Origin: Rhodospirillaceae bacterium | Lineage (GTDB): Bacteria > Pseudomonadota > Alphaproteobacteria > Rhodospirillales > UBA2165 | Length of the DNA: 64,000 bases | Direction of reading: 5' to 3' | Assembly (NCBI GenBank): GCA_947467145.1 | Contig: CANIGJ010000022.1 | Coordinates: 1 to 64,000 of the forward strand | Shown: piece after piece, positions 25,266 through 35,386 of the stretch | Layout: each line of letters starts with the position of its first letter | How positions within the stretch are numbered: the first letter of the stretch is position 1 | Made by a program: the position numbers and the translations under genes | The notes under the pieces: model-generated | What the model saw: only the letters and a program-made list of their open reading frames with translations | Database searches by the model: none | What the model was told of the DNA's origin: nothing

Positions 25266-26672
25266 CTAACCTAAGAACCGCTCACGCGCGTCGGCGCAAG
25301 CTTCCTTGACCCGCGACGGCGCGGGACCGCCGAAACTCGTGCGCGTCTGCAGCGCCGCGTTGACATCGAGCACCGCGCGGGCGGCCTCGGTCAAGCCGGG
25401 CTCGACGGATTGCAGATCGGCGAGGCTCAATTGCGCCAGGCGGCAGCCCTTGGTTTCGGCCAGTTTGACCAACCGTCCGGCGACGTGATGGGCTTCGCGG
25501 AACGGCACGCTTTTTTCACGCACCAGCCAATCGGCGATGTCGATGGCCGTGGTGTCGGCGGCATTCACGGCGGCGGCCAAACGATCAGTGCGGAAGGTCA
25601 TGTCCTTCAGCATGCCGGTCATGGCGGCAACGCAGAGCGCCAGGGTATCGGCCGTTTCGAACGTCGGTTCTTTGTCTTCCTGCATATCCTTGGAATAGGT
25701 CAGCGGCAGGCCCTTCATGACGATAAGCAGGCTGTTGAGCGATCCGATGACGCGGCCGGTTTTCGCGCGCACCAGTTCGGCGGCGTCGGGATTACGCTTC
25801 TGCGGCAGCATCGAACTGCCGCTGGTGAAGGCGTCCGACAGTTTCACGAAGCCGAACGGCTCGCTCATCCATACGACGATTTCTTCGGCGAGGCGCGACA
25901 AATGCACCGCCAGGATCGAGGCGAGCGCCATATATTCGAGCGCGAAATCGCGATCGGACACGCCATCCATCGAATTTGCCATCGGGCGATCGAAGCCCAG
26001 CGCCTGCGCAGTGAAATGCCGATCGATGGGAAACGATGTGCCGGCGATGGCGCCCGAACCCAGCGGCGATTCATTCATGCGCTTGCGGCAATCGGCGGCG
26101 CGGCTGCGATCGCGCCCGATCATCTCGACATAGGCCAACAGATGGTGGCCGACGGTGACGGCCTGCGCAGTCTGCAGGTGCGTGTAGCCGGGCATGATGG
26201 CATCAAAGTGTTTCTCGGCCTGATCGAGCAGGGCGGCTTGCAGATCGCGCAGGCCGATCTCCAATGCGTCGAGCGCGTCGCGCACCCATAAACGGAAATC
26301 GGTCGCGACCTGGTCGTTGCGCGAGCGCGCGGTGTGCAGCCGGCCGGCCGGATCGCCGATCAGGTCCTTCAGATGGCCTTCGACATTCATGTGGATGTCT
26401 TCGAGCGCGGTCTTGAATTCGAACGTGCCGGCCTCGATCTCGGCCAGGACCTTATCGAGACCTGCTTGAATCGCGGTGCCGTCGGCGGCGGCGATGATCT
26501 TCTGGCGCACCAGCATCTCGCAATGCGCCTTGGAGGCACGGATATCCTGCGCATACAGACGCTTGTCGAAATCGATCGACGCGTTGATGCGGCTCATCAC
26601 TTCGGAGGGTCCGGCATCGAACCGGCCGCCCCACATGGTGCTGGCTTCAGGCTTACTCGGCTTAACTGACAT
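25266..26672 (-). CDS. argH: Argininosuccinate lyase
   Basis: This 468-residue protein starts at [24 protein letters not shown] sequence. It carries the superfamily signature [20 protein letters not shown] with the catalytic Ser loop, plus [17 protein letters not shown] and GYTHLQTAQ. It splits argininosuccinate into arginine and fumarate. It is first in argH-lipoprotein-lysA-TIGR02302, a gene order shared with many alphaproteobacteria. Confidence 0.97.
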   Translation of the reverse strand: MSVKPSKPEASTMWGGRFDAGPSEVMSRINASIDFDKRLYAQDIRASKAHCEMLVRQKIIAAADGTAIQAGLDKVLAEIEAGTFEFKTALEDIHMNVEGHLKDLIGDPAGRLHTARSRNDQVATDFRLWVRDALDALEIGLRDLQAALLDQAEKHFDAIMPGYTHLQTAQAVTVGHHLLAYVEMIGRDRSRAADCRKRMNESPLGSGAIAGTSFPIDRHFTAQALGFDRPMANSMDGVSDRDFALEYMALASILAVHLSRLAEEIVVWMSEPFGFVKLSDAFTSGSSMLPQKRNPDAAELVRAKTGRVIGSLNSLLIVMKGLPLTYSKDMQEDKEPTFETADTLALCVAAMTGMLKDMTFRTDRLAAAVNAADTTAIDIADWLVREKSVPFREAHHVAGRLVKLAETKGCRLAQLSLADLQSVEPGLTEAARAVLDVNAALQTRTSFGGPAPSRVKEACADARERFLG

Positions 26673-26774
26673 GATCGTCTCGCTTGGCGGGTCAAAAGCC
26701 CCGCGTTGGCGCGCATTCTGGCCAGAACGGCCTTAAATTCAAGATATTAGTGGCCACAAGTGCGTATTGGCGCC

Positions 26775-28763
26775 CTAAATCGGCCGCGTGGCGTGGGCGA
26801 GCCAGGCCTGCGTTTCGGCATCGACCAGGGGGCCCACGGTTTCGCGCACCTGGGCATGATAGGCATTGAGCCATTCGATGTCGAAGCGGCTCAACAGGCT
26901 GCCGTCGACCAGATTGAGGTCGATGGGGGCCAAGGTGATGGTCTCGAAACAATAGAACGTCTTGCCGCCCGGCTTGTTGACCGGTGCGGGGCGGACCGCG
27001 ACGAGGTTCTCGATGCGGATGCCGAAGGCGTCGGTTTCGTAATAGCCGGGCTCGTTGGACACGACCATGCCGGGTTCGAGCGCGACACGGTTCGGCACCT
27101 TGGAGATGCGCTGCGGACCTTCATGCACCGACAGGAAACTGCCGACGCCGTGCCCGGTGCCGTGATCGTAATCGAGGCCGACCTGCCACAGTGCTGAGCG
27201 GGCAAGGCCGTCGAGTTGGCCGCCCGATGTGCCTGCCGGAAACACTGCCATGGCGAGCGCGATATGGCCGCGCAGCACGCGGGTGAAGCGATCCTTCATA
27301 TCGTCGGTCGGTGTGCCGATGGCGATGGTGCGCGTCACGTCGGTGGTGCCGTCGAGATACTGCGCACCGGAATCGACGAGATAGAGCGTGCCGGTCTCGA
27401 TCTTGCGGTTGCTCGCTTCACTGACGCGATAATGCACGATCGCGCCATTGGGTCCGGCACCCGAAATCGTCGGGAAGCTCAAACCCTGGATCAGATCGTT
27501 CTCGCGGCGAAAGGCTTCGAGCTTATCGGCGGCGCTGATTTCGGTGAGCTTGCCGCTGGGCCCTTCCTTGGCGAGCCAGGCGAGGAACTTGGATAAAGCC
27601 GCGCCATCGCGCACATGTGCTGCGCGCATGCCCTCCAGTTCGACGTCGTTCTTTTTTGCCTTGGGTCCCTGACAGGGATCTTCGGCACGGGCGATTTTGG
27701 CACCGGCATTGTCGAGGCGGGCAAAGATGGCGTCGGCCGCGCCGGCGGGATCGGCGCGCACGGCGAGTTTCTCGGCGCCCAGCGCATCGAGCGCTTGTTC
27801 GAAGCCGCTGCGTTCGAGCACGCGGATGCCGGGTTCCAACTGGCGTTCGACCGATGCACGTAATTTGCGGCGGTCGGTGAAGATATCGAGGCTGGCATCT
27901 TTGCGCAGTATGGCGAAGGCCAGCACGAAGGGCGTGTAGGGCACGTCGGCGCCGCGGATATTGGCGAGCCAGGCAATCGAATCGGGCGCGGTCAGCACCA
28001 CGGCGTCCTGGTTGTCTTTGGCGAGCAGCTTGGCGATCACCGCGCGCTTGTCGGCGGATGTCGTGCCGGCAAAGTCGGGGCCGTAACTTTCGATGGGCGA
28101 TAGCGGCGGCGCCGGCTGATCGGACCAAACCGCGTCGACCGGGTTGGCGGGCTGCGCGCTGAGTTCGGCTTTCTTTTTTTGGCAGACATTGCGCAGACGC
28201 TGCGCACCGTCGGCGGTGTGCAGCCAAGGGTCATACCCGAGACGTCCGCCTTCCGGCAGGTTGGCGGCGATCCAGTCGGTGGCGGGCTCGTCGACCAGAT
28301 GACGGATTTCGTATAACGAAGGATCGACTTCGTTGGCCGCCTGTAAGGTATAGCGTCCGTCGACGAACACGGCCGCTTTACGCGCGAGGATGACGGCGAG
28401 GCCGGCCGACCCGGTGAAGCCGGTAAGCCAGGCGAGACGGCGCGCACGCTTGGGCACGTATTCGCCCTGATGTTCGTCGGCCAGCGGCACGATGAAACCG
28501 TCGAGTTGGCGGCGCGCCAGTTCGGCGCGCAAGGCGGCGAGGCGTTCGGCCGGGCTTAGGGTCGCGCCAGCGTCATCCGCTTGTGCGGTGATGCGTGCGC
28601 GCAATTCGGCGATGCGTTTGGGGTCGATGTCGTCGGCGATCAGCGCGGCCCAGGAATCGGCAGCACCTACGCGGCCGTCGCTCCAGGGCGCGGCGGCGAT
28701 GCCGGACAGCAGGCTATCCAGAGCGTCGGGTGAAAGAGAAGTCGGGTTGGTGGGGCGATCCAT
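26775..28763 (-). CDS. Xaa-Pro aminopeptidase (M24B, aminopeptidase P type)
   Basis: This 662-residue enzyme from ATG 28763 has two creatinase-like N-terminal domains (with AWLTGFTGSAGLAVILARKA and DGRYTLQAANEVD), then the metallopeptidase domain with its metal ligands (LYLVDSGAQYLDGTTDVTRT, DYDHGTGHGVGSFLSVHEGP, VSNEPGYY) and a C-terminal extension. It removes N-terminal residues preceding proline. The length matches the long aminopeptidase P group and not the 440-residue E. coli PepP. The upstream frame from 28826 overlaps the lipoprotein gene and is not preferred. Confidence 0.92.
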   Translation of the reverse strand: MDRPTNPTSLSPDALDSLLSGIAAAPWSDGRVGAADSWAALIADDIDPKRIAELRARITAQADDAGATLSPAERLAALRAELARRQLDGFIVPLADEHQGEYVPKRARRLAWLTGFTGSAGLAVILARKAAVFVDGRYTLQAANEVDPSLYEIRHLVDEPATDWIAANLPEGGRLGYDPWLHTADGAQRLRNVCQKKKAELSAQPANPVDAVWSDQPAPPLSPIESYGPDFAGTTSADKRAVIAKLLAKDNQDAVVLTAPDSIAWLANIRGADVPYTPFVLAFAILRKDASLDIFTDRRKLRASVERQLEPGIRVLERSGFEQALDALGAEKLAVRADPAGAADAIFARLDNAGAKIARAEDPCQGPKAKKNDVELEGMRAAHVRDGAALSKFLAWLAKEGPSGKLTEISAADKLEAFRRENDLIQGLSFPTISGAGPNGAIVHYRVSEASNRKIETGTLYLVDSGAQYLDGTTDVTRTIAIGTPTDDMKDRFTRVLRGHIALAMAVFPAGTSGGQLDGLARSALWQVGLDYDHGTGHGVGSFLSVHEGPQRISKVPNRVALEPGMVVSNEPGYYETDAFGIRIENLVAVRPAPVNKPGGKTFYCFETITLAPIDLNLVDGSLLSRFDIEWLNAYHAQVRETVGPLVDAETQAWLAHATRPI

Positions 28764-28777
28764 CGCGCCCGACCCGG

Positions 28778-29116
28778 TTATTTGCCCTCGGAGACGACAG
28801 GAGCGTAGCCCTTGTCGCGGAGGCAATTGTCATAAATCTGCCGGTTGCGTTGCGCCTGGTCGTGGCGGTCGAACATCTGCTGCAGGCGGACGTCACGTTG
28901 TTCGTTGGCGAAGGGCCCTTCGGCCTGCTGCTCGCGCTCGGTCTGGACATTCGCGCGGTAGCGGCATTCGTTCTGGTCAGCCGTCTGTTGCTGCGCGCTC
29001 ATCTGGGGGTGATCCCATTGCGTGGGCGCGGCACCCCAGCGGGGCTTATCGGGACTGCTGCAGGCCGCGAGGACGAGGCCGGCACCGAATAGGGCAAAAA
29101 GACGTTTGGTCATCAT
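28778..29116 (-). CDS. Small secreted lipoprotein
   Basis: This 112-residue lipoprotein has a signal peptide MMTKRLFALFGAGLVLAACS with lipid Cys19. The mature part is Gln/Arg/Asn-rich, with a conserved-looking core DQNECRYRANVQ and QIYDNCLRDKGY (one cysteine in each, possibly a disulfide). The family is not recognised. Such NxCxY...CLxxxGY lipoproteins are common in alphaproteobacteria. It is divergent from the CoA ligase and 14 bp upstream of the aminopeptidase gene. Confidence 0.8.
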   Translation of the reverse strand: MMTKRLFALFGAGLVLAACSSPDKPRWGAAPTQWDHPQMSAQQQTADQNECRYRANVQTEREQQAEGPFANEQRDVRLQQMFDRHDQAQRNRQIYDNCLRDKGYAPVVSEGK

Positions 29117-29200
29117 GTGCGCCAGTATGTCTGCGGTTGCGGTTTGGTGCAACCGCCTGTCACGCTTGACGGATTCCGCCCCGGGGCCGGAAAATGCGGC

Positions 29201-30748
29201 ATGGCCGACGCGCCCCTCAATATGGCGGATACGATCCTGACCCCGCCGCTGACACGCGGCCAGGGCGGGGATATTGCGATCCTGTGCGGCGTGGATGCGG
29301 TCACGTACGCCGAACTCGACGAACGCGCCAATCGGGCCGGCAATGCGTTCCGAACCCTGGGCGTCGCGGCGGACGACCGCGTCCTGCTGGTCGTAGCCGA
29401 CCGTCCGGTCTTCTTTTACGCCTATCTCGGCCTGCTCAAGATCGGGGCGGTGCCGTGCGCGCTCAATCTGCGGCTGTCGCCGGGCGACCTGGCCCATACC
29501 TTTGCCGATTCCGGCGCGGCGATCGTGCTGACGGACGCGGACTTCCTCGATGCCTGCGAGAAAGCCGTCGCGGCCATGCGGGGGCCGCGGCCGCGCCTCG
29601 TGATCGCGCACGGCAGCGCACAGGGGTATGACGCGCTGGCGCCATTGATGGATGCCGCCGCGCCCGATCTCACCTCGGTGTTACGCGCGGCCGATGCGCC
29701 GGGTTTTTGGATGTATTCGTCGGGCACGACGGGCAAGCCTAAGGGCGTTGTTCATGCCCAGCGCACCATCTTCGCCGCGACCACGGTGCTCGGCGATCTG
29801 CTGAACGTCGGTCCGGGCGATCGCGTCTTTTGTTCGTCGAAATTGTTCTTCGCCTTCGCGCTCGGCCATCTGATGTTCGGCGCGCTGCAATTGGGCGCCA
29901 CAATTGTGCTCTATCCCGGCTGGCCGGATACCAAGGCCGTTGGCGAGGTGGTTGCGCGCCATCGCCCGACAATCATGCTCAGTGTGCCGACCTTCTATCG
30001 CAATCTGCTGCGCGACGGCGTCGCTGAGCAGCCGGCATTCAAGGAGGTCCATCATTACATGTCGGCGGGCGAGAAATTATCGCGTCCCTTGTTTGCGCGT
30101 TGGCTGGAGGCCACGGATCGCGCGATCCTCGACGGTATCGGCGCTACCGAAACCTGTTTCGATTTTCTGTCCAACCGGCCCGATGCCCTCCGGCCCGGAA
30201 CCTGTGGCCTGCCGACGCCCGGAACCGAGGTGAAGTTGATGGCCGAAGACGGCGCGCCGATCAGCGCGCCGCATCGTCCGGGCGTCTTGTGGGTCCGCCT
30301 CGCCTCGGTCGCCGTCGGCTATTGGAACGCGCCGTTGCTCAGCCGCGCCGCTTTCAAGGACGGCTGGTACCGCACCAACGATATGTTTAGCGCGGACGCG
30401 GACGGCTTTTACGAATATCTCGGCCGCGCCGACGACATGCTGAAGATCTCCGGCCAATGGGTGAGCCCAGGGGAAATCGAAGAACACGTGCTCAAACATC
30501 CGCACGTGGCCGAAGCGGCCGTGATCGGTGTGCCGAACGAGGACGGCCTGATGCGGCTGGCGTTGTTCCTGGTGGCGCCCGATGTCGGCGATCGCCCGCA
30601 ATTTGATGCGGAATTGCAGGACGCTCTAGCAGCGGTGCTGTCGATCTATAAGGTGCCGCGCCGCATATTTTATGTCGATGCAATGCCGGCGACCGCGACC
30701 GGCAAGATCCAGCGCTATGCGCTGCGCCAGATGGCGGGCCGCGCCTAG
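29201..30748 (+). CDS. Benzoate-CoA ligase family AMP-forming ligase
   Basis: This 515-residue protein from ATG 29201 has the adenylate-forming motifs YSSGTTGKPKGVVH (A3), GIGATETCFDF (A5), WYRTNDMFSADADGFYEYLG (A7/A8 region) and the C-terminal Lys in ATATGKIQRY (A10). The pattern SSKLFFAFALGHLMFG is typical of the benzoate-CoA ligase branch. It activates an aromatic or related acid with ATP and CoA. No further aromatic-degradation genes are nearby, so the substrate is unknown. Confidence 0.85.
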   Translation: MADAPLNMADTILTPPLTRGQGGDIAILCGVDAVTYAELDERANRAGNAFRTLGVAADDRVLLVVADRPVFFYAYLGLLKIGAVPCALNLRLSPGDLAHTFADSGAAIVLTDADFLDACEKAVAAMRGPRPRLVIAHGSAQGYDALAPLMDAAAPDLTSVLRAADAPGFWMYSSGTTGKPKGVVHAQRTIFAATTVLGDLLNVGPGDRVFCSSKLFFAFALGHLMFGALQLGATIVLYPGWPDTKAVGEVVARHRPTIMLSVPTFYRNLLRDGVAEQPAFKEVHHYMSAGEKLSRPLFARWLEATDRAILDGIGATETCFDFLSNRPDALRPGTCGLPTPGTEVKLMAEDGAPISAPHRPGVLWVRLASVAVGYWNAPLLSRAAFKDGWYRTNDMFSADADGFYEYLGRADDMLKISGQWVSPGEIEEHVLKHPHVAEAAVIGVPNEDGLMRLALFLVAPDVGDRPQFDAELQDALAAVLSIYKVPRRIFYVDAMPATATGKIQRYALRQMAGRA

Positions 30749-31275
30749 ATTTCTTCTCTCGCGGCAGCCAGGACGCGTTCGAGGGCCTTATCGCGGATGC
30801 CAAGTTCGGCGAGGCGCGCGACCGTGTTGGCGAGATAATCCATTCCCGATCCCGATGTGCCGTGGCCGTGACGGATGAGTCGCGCCGTGTCCTCGACGCT
30901 CAAACGCCCGGCATATTGCGCGTGGCGCGCGTTGGCGACAAAGGTATAGACCTTGTCGATCTCGGTCAGGTTCGGCCCCAGGCGCGCATTGACCCATCGC
31001 GGCACGTCGACGTCGTAGATCATCTCGCGCTCGTGCAGATAGGCGCGCACGCTTTCCCAATCCTTACCCGCGACGCGAAAGGCAAGCCCGCGACATGATC
31101 CACCCGGCAATAAGCCGCAGACCAGGCCCGGGCGTTCCTTGCTGCCGCGATAGACATGCGAATAGACGCGGAGTGCCCTGTGATAGCCCTGTACGCGCGC
31201 CGGGGTGACGTCGCGATAGGCAAAGCCGGTGTGCCACAGCAGCGAGCCGTAACCGAAGACCCATACGTCTTCCAT
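30745..31275 (-). CDS. ChaC-type gamma-glutamylcyclotransferase
   Basis: This 176-residue protein starts MEDVWVFGYGSLLWHTGF, the substrate-binding loop of the family, and contains PGLVCGLLPGGSCRGLAFRV and the catalytic-glutamate region YLHEREMIYD. ChaC enzymes split glutathione into 5-oxoproline and Cys-Gly. The start is ATG 31275; it lies 1 bp after the stop of the DMT transporter gene. Its stop shares the tetranucleotide CTAG with the convergent CoA ligase gene. Confidence 0.9.
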   Translation of the reverse strand: MEDVWVFGYGSLLWHTGFAYRDVTPARVQGYHRALRVYSHVYRGSKERPGLVCGLLPGGSCRGLAFRVAGKDWESVRAYLHEREMIYDVDVPRWVNARLGPNLTEIDKVYTFVANARHAQYAGRLSVEDTARLIRHGHGTSGSGMDYLANTVARLAELGIRDKALERVLAAAREEI

Positions 31276-31276
31276 G

Positions 31277-32170
31277 TTAGGACTTGATGACGAGGTAGAC
31301 GCCGCCGGCCGCGATCCCCATGCCGACAAGTTCGACCAGCCCAAGCTGTTCGCCGAACATGAAATAGCCCATCACGGCGGTGATCGGTGGCGTCAGATAG
31401 AACAGGCTCGCGACCTTAGATGCCACGCCGCGCCGGATCAACGCCATCAACAGCGAGATCGCGCCCAAGGACAGCACGATCACCAGCCAGCCGAGCGCGA
31501 AGATGAAATGCGGCGACCATTCGACCTCGCGCGTTTCGGTCGCAAAGGCCAGCAGCCATATCGCGATGGCGGATGCGGCGAACTGGATCGTCGATCCGGT
31601 GCGCAGATCCATCGTCGTGCAATAGCGCTTCTGATAGAGCGTGCCGATGGTGATGCCGAACAGCGCCACCACGGACGGCCAGGCGTTATAGAGATCGCCG
31701 CCACCGGCTTTGCCGCCGACCACGAGGATGAGGCCGACGAAACCGAGCGCGAGGCCCAACCATTGGCGTGGGCGGACGCGTTCGTCGAGCAGCCACACGG
31801 CGGCGATGGCGGTCAACACCGGCTGCATGCCGACGATCAGCGCCGACACGCCGGTCGATAGGCCGAGTTTGAGCGACGAGAACACGCCGCCGACATAGAC
31901 CGCATGCACCAGCACACCCGAAATCGCGATATGGGCGGTCAGGGTCCAGCTGGCGGGCCAAGGGGCGCGCGTGATCAGGCTGATGACGATGAACAGCGCC
32001 AGCACGATGGAAAAGCGCCAGCCCAGGAAGGTGAAGGGTTCGGCATAGGGGGCGCCGTATTTGCCGCCGATGAAGCCGGTCGCCCACAGGAAGACGAACA
32101 GCGCCGGCATGGCGGCGATCCAGGCGGCGTGGAGCCGGGCGCGGGAATCGCTGTGATCGTCCTGGGGCAT
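31277..32170 (-). CDS. DMT (EamA) family transporter
   Basis: This 297-residue protein from ATG 32170 has ten hydrophobic helices in two EamA repeats (FVFLWATGFIGGKYGAPYAE; ALIVGMQPVLTAIAAVWLLDE; ALIRRGVASKVASLFYLTPP; MGYFMFGEQLGL). It is an inner-membrane exporter-type permease for amino acids or metabolites. It precedes chaC by 1 bp, so a link to glutathione breakdown products is possible but unproven. Confidence 0.88.
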   Translation of the reverse strand: MPQDDHSDSRARLHAAWIAAMPALFVFLWATGFIGGKYGAPYAEPFTFLGWRFSIVLALFIVISLITRAPWPASWTLTAHIAISGVLVHAVYVGGVFSSLKLGLSTGVSALIVGMQPVLTAIAAVWLLDERVRPRQWLGLALGFVGLILVVGGKAGGGDLYNAWPSVVALFGITIGTLYQKRYCTTMDLRTGSTIQFAASAIAIWLLAFATETREVEWSPHFIFALGWLVIVLSLGAISLLMALIRRGVASKVASLFYLTPPITAVMGYFMFGEQLGLVELVGMGIAAGGVYLVIKS

Positions 32171-32222
32171 GGCAAGGTGATAACGGCCTCGCGGGGGCCT
32201 GTCCAACCCACTATAAAAGCGT

Positions 32223-33395
32223 ATGGCCATGGACCCCCAGAGACACTCGGAGCTTTCCCCGCGCTCGTCGCGTCATCCGGTCTTCGATTACCGCCCGCCG
32301 CTGACCTTGCGCCTGATCCGCTGGTTTCTGTTGGGCTTGGTGACGTTCGGGGTCGTCTCCATCGCCTACACCGCCTATTGGTTTTATGTCGCCAGCGCGT
32401 TCCGCGAAGGCTTGCCGGCCTGGATCGAGCGGCTGGGCGGGCCGGGCGCCACCTTGGCTTATCGCCAGTTGGAGATTTCCGGCTACCCGTTCCAGTTCCG
32501 TCTGATCCTGCACGAACCGGCGTTCGATGCGCCCGCCATGCCGGCGCTGGCCGGCAAGCCGCTGCGTTGGCGCAGCAGCCGCATCATGGCGTCCATGCCG
32601 CCGTGGAATTTTAACGCCTATAAGATCGATCTCGCGGGCGATCACCGCATCGACTGGCCGGCGGAGCGGGGTCCCCGCGCGATCGCGCTGGGTGCGAGCG
32701 AATTTACAGTGCAGACCAATATGAAAGACGATGGCCTGCCGGGCCTCGCGCATTTCGATATCGCGCGGCTCAGCATTGCTGACGGCACGGCGTCGGCCGA
32801 TCCCTTGTGGCAGGTTGGGCGCGCCAAGCTCAACGCGCAGCGTCTGTTTCCCGAGGGCGACGTCGCCATCAAGCCGACCTTTTCGTTCGATTTCGAGATC
32901 GCGGATGCGCGCATCCCCCCCGGCGATTTTCCGCTCGGGCGTGACGTCGCGAAGTTGACCGGGGCGGCGAATGTCATCGGCACCCTGGCCGATCCGACGA
33001 ACACCGAGGGATTGTCGGTGTGGCGCGACGCAGGCGGCATCATCGAATTCACATTGAACCAGGCGAAGTACGGCCCGCTGACCGTGGAAGCGACGGGGAC
33101 GGCGGCGCTCGATGGTTCGTTGCAGCCGATAACGGCAGGCACGGCGAAGGTCGAAGGCTTGTTCCCCGCGATCGATGCGCTGCGTGAGCGCGATCTGATA
33201 CGCCCGCGCGATGCGTCGATGGCCAAGGTGATCCTTGGCGTGATGTCACGGCCCAACGACAAAGGTGTGCCGACGATCAGCCTGCCGTTCGCGATCCAGA
33301 ACCAGAAGCTATCGGCTGGTCCTGTGCCGTTGATGGATGTGCCGCCGATCCAATGGCCATTGCCGCGCGGCGGCCGGCCGCAGGTGTTTCGCTAA
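32223..33395 (+). CDS. DUF2125 domain-containing protein
   Basis: This 390-residue protein has one N-terminal membrane helix (LIRWFLLGLVTFGVVSIAYTA, about 34-54) and a long extracytoplasmic domain matching DUF2125 (YRQLEISGYPFQFRLILHEP). Members are alphaproteobacterial envelope proteins of unknown function with an AsmA-like appearance. The gene is divergent from the DMT gene. Its stop overlaps the convergent dehydrogenase gene by 4 bp. Confidence 0.83.
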   Translation: MAMDPQRHSELSPRSSRHPVFDYRPPLTLRLIRWFLLGLVTFGVVSIAYTAYWFYVASAFREGLPAWIERLGGPGATLAYRQLEISGYPFQFRLILHEPAFDAPAMPALAGKPLRWRSSRIMASMPPWNFNAYKIDLAGDHRIDWPAERGPRAIALGASEFTVQTNMKDDGLPGLAHFDIARLSIADGTASADPLWQVGRAKLNAQRLFPEGDVAIKPTFSFDFEIADARIPPGDFPLGRDVAKLTGAANVIGTLADPTNTEGLSVWRDAGGIIEFTLNQAKYGPLTVEATGTAALDGSLQPITAGTAKVEGLFPAIDALRERDLIRPRDASMAKVILGVMSRPNDKGVPTISLPFAIQNQKLSAGPVPLMDVPPIQWPLPRGGRPQVFR

Positions 33396-34276
33396 GCCTG
33401 CTTGGCGTCGATGACGCCGCGCCGGATGGCGCGCGAGCGAGTGAACTTGTCGAACAGCACGTCGCCTTCGCCCCGGCGGATCGAGCGTTGCAGCGCGGTC
33501 AGATCCTCGGTGAAGCGCTGCAGGATCTCCAGTACGGCTTCTTTATTGTTGAGGAAGATGTCGCGCCACATGGTGGGATCCGATGCCGCGATGCGGGTGA
33601 AATCGCGAAAGCCGCCGGCGGAGAATTTGATGACTTCGTTCTGCAGCGACTGTTCCAGATCGGTCGCGGTGCCGACGATGGTGAAGGAAATCAGATGCGG
33701 CAGGTGCGAGGTCATCGCCATCACCTGATCGTGGTGGTGCGCTTCCATGACTTCGACGTTGGAGCCGCACTGTTCCCAAAGGCTGCGCATCTTCGCCGTC
33801 GCGGCGGCATCGGTGCCGGTGGGCGGCGTCAGGATGCACCAGCGTTGTTCGAATAGTTCGGGAAAGCCCGCCTCGGGGCCTGAGAATTCCGTGCCGGCCA
33901 CGGGATGCGCGGGCACCAGATGCACGCCGTCCGGCAGGCTGGCGCCCAGATCGCGCACAACCGCTTCCTTGACCGAACCGACGTCGGATAGGATCGCGCC
34001 TTTTTTCAGCGCACCCTTGATGGTCTCGCCGATGGCGGCATAGGTGCCGACCGGCGAGCAGACGACGACCAGGTCGGCGTCCTTCACCACCTCGCACGGA
34101 TCGAGCGAGACGGAATCGGCAAAGCCGAGCTTCATCGAGGTATCGAGGCTCGCCTGGGAGCGCGCGTTGACCGCGATATGGCCGGCGAGGCCGTCGCGCT
34201 TCATGCGCCGCGCGAGCGATGAGCCGATCAGGCCGATGCCGATCAGGGCGACGCGTTTGAACATCACTTCGGCCAT
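33392..34276 (-). CDS. Prephenate/arogenate dehydrogenase
   Basis: This 294-residue protein has the NAD-binding motif VALIGIGLIGSSLARRMKRD and the family blocks VGSVKEAVVRDLG, HLVPAHPVAGTEFSGPEAG and SHLPHLISFTIVG. It oxidises prephenate or arogenate in tyrosine synthesis (TyrA/TyrC type). It directly abuts hisC (0-bp gap), in the order chorismate mutase-hisC-dehydrogenase. Confidence 0.92.
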   Translation of the reverse strand: MAEVMFKRVALIGIGLIGSSLARRMKRDGLAGHIAVNARSQASLDTSMKLGFADSVSLDPCEVVKDADLVVVCSPVGTYAAIGETIKGALKKGAILSDVGSVKEAVVRDLGASLPDGVHLVPAHPVAGTEFSGPEAGFPELFEQRWCILTPPTGTDAAATAKMRSLWEQCGSNVEVMEAHHHDQVMAMTSHLPHLISFTIVGTATDLEQSLQNEVIKFSAGGFRDFTRIAASDPTMWRDIFLNNKEAVLEILQRFTEDLTALQRSIRRGEGDVLFDKFTRSRAIRRGVIDAKQA

Positions 34277-35377
34277 TTAATGCGCTCCCATGAAGGCGCC
34301 GAGGGTATCGACCACCAGGCGCATTTCTTCTTCGGTGCCGATGGTGATGCGGAGCGCATCCGGCAAGCCGTAACCCGCCATCTTGCGCACGATGATGCCT
34401 TTGGTTTTCAGGTATGCATCGGCGGCATTGGCGTCATGACCGTTCGTACCCGGAAAACGCACCACGACGAAGTTGCAGTGACTGTCGGGCACAATGAGGC
34501 CGAGCTGCTGCAGGGTTTCCATCGTCCAGCGGCGCCAGCGTGTGTTGTGCGCCTTGGCCTTGGCGACAAATTCGTCATCGTCCAACGCCGCGACGGCGGC
34601 GACCTGCGCCGCGGTCGACACCGTGAACGGGCTTTTCAGCCGGTTGATCACATCGACCACGTGATCGGGGCCATAGAGCCAGCCAACGCGCATGCCGCCC
34701 AACCCATAGATCTTGGAGAAGGTGCGCAGCATCAGCACGTTTTGATATTTTGCGACGAATTCCGCGCCGTCGGTCCAATCCGGCTCGTCGATATATTCGG
34801 CGTAAGCCGAGTCGAGCAGCAACAGAACGTCGGGCGAAAGTGCCGCGTGTAGGCGTTTGACCTCCGACACCGGAATGTAGGTGCCGGTCGGGTTGTTCGG
34901 ATTGGCGACGCAGACGATGCGCGTCTTCGACGTGACGCGCGCGAGCAGCGCATCGACATCGACGGTGATGTTGCGTTCCGGCGCGGTGACGACGGTGGCG
35001 CCGACGCCCTTGGCATAGATCGGAAACATGGCGAAGCCGTGCGCGGATACGAGCACTTCATCGCCCGGGCCGGCATAGCAGCGCATCAAGAGCGAGATCA
35101 GATCGTCCGAGCCGCCGCCGCAGACGATGTTGTCGGCCGGGATCTTGTGCTTAGTGGCAAGTTTGGCGCGCAGCTCGGTGCAGCCGCCGTCGGGATAGCG
35201 GAAGAAATCGGCGGCCAATCCTTCGAGCGCTGCCTGCGCCTTCGGGCTGATGCCGAATGCGCTTTCGTTGGAGGCGAGCTTGATGATTCGGGAGACTCCC
35301 TCGATCTTCGACTCGCCGCCGACATAGGGGTCGAGTTCGAGCAGCCAGGGAAGCGGTTTGGGTTTCTTGTCGGTCAT
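34277..35377 (-). CDS. hisC: Histidinol-phosphate aminotransferase
   Basis: This 366-residue fold-I PLP enzyme has the Schiff-base Lys222 (LRTFSKIYGLGGMRVGW), ANPNNPTGTYIP and LLDSAYAEY. It transaminates imidazole-acetol phosphate in histidine synthesis; paralogues in aromatic operons also act on phenylpyruvate. Its place between chorismate mutase and prephenate dehydrogenase suggests the aromatic role may dominate here. Confidence 0.93.
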   Translation of the reverse strand: MTDKKPKPLPWLLELDPYVGGESKIEGVSRIIKLASNESAFGISPKAQAALEGLAADFFRYPDGGCTELRAKLATKHKIPADNIVCGGGSDDLISLLMRCYAGPGDEVLVSAHGFAMFPIYAKGVGATVVTAPERNITVDVDALLARVTSKTRIVCVANPNNPTGTYIPVSEVKRLHAALSPDVLLLLDSAYAEYIDEPDWTDGAEFVAKYQNVLMLRTFSKIYGLGGMRVGWLYGPDHVVDVINRLKSPFTVSTAAQVAAVAALDDDEFVAKAKAHNTRWRRWTMETLQQLGLIVPDSHCNFVVVRFPGTNGHDANAADAYLKTKGIIVRKMAGYGLPDALRITIGTEEEMRLVVDTLGAFMGAH

Positions 35378-35386
35378 GGATCGTAC

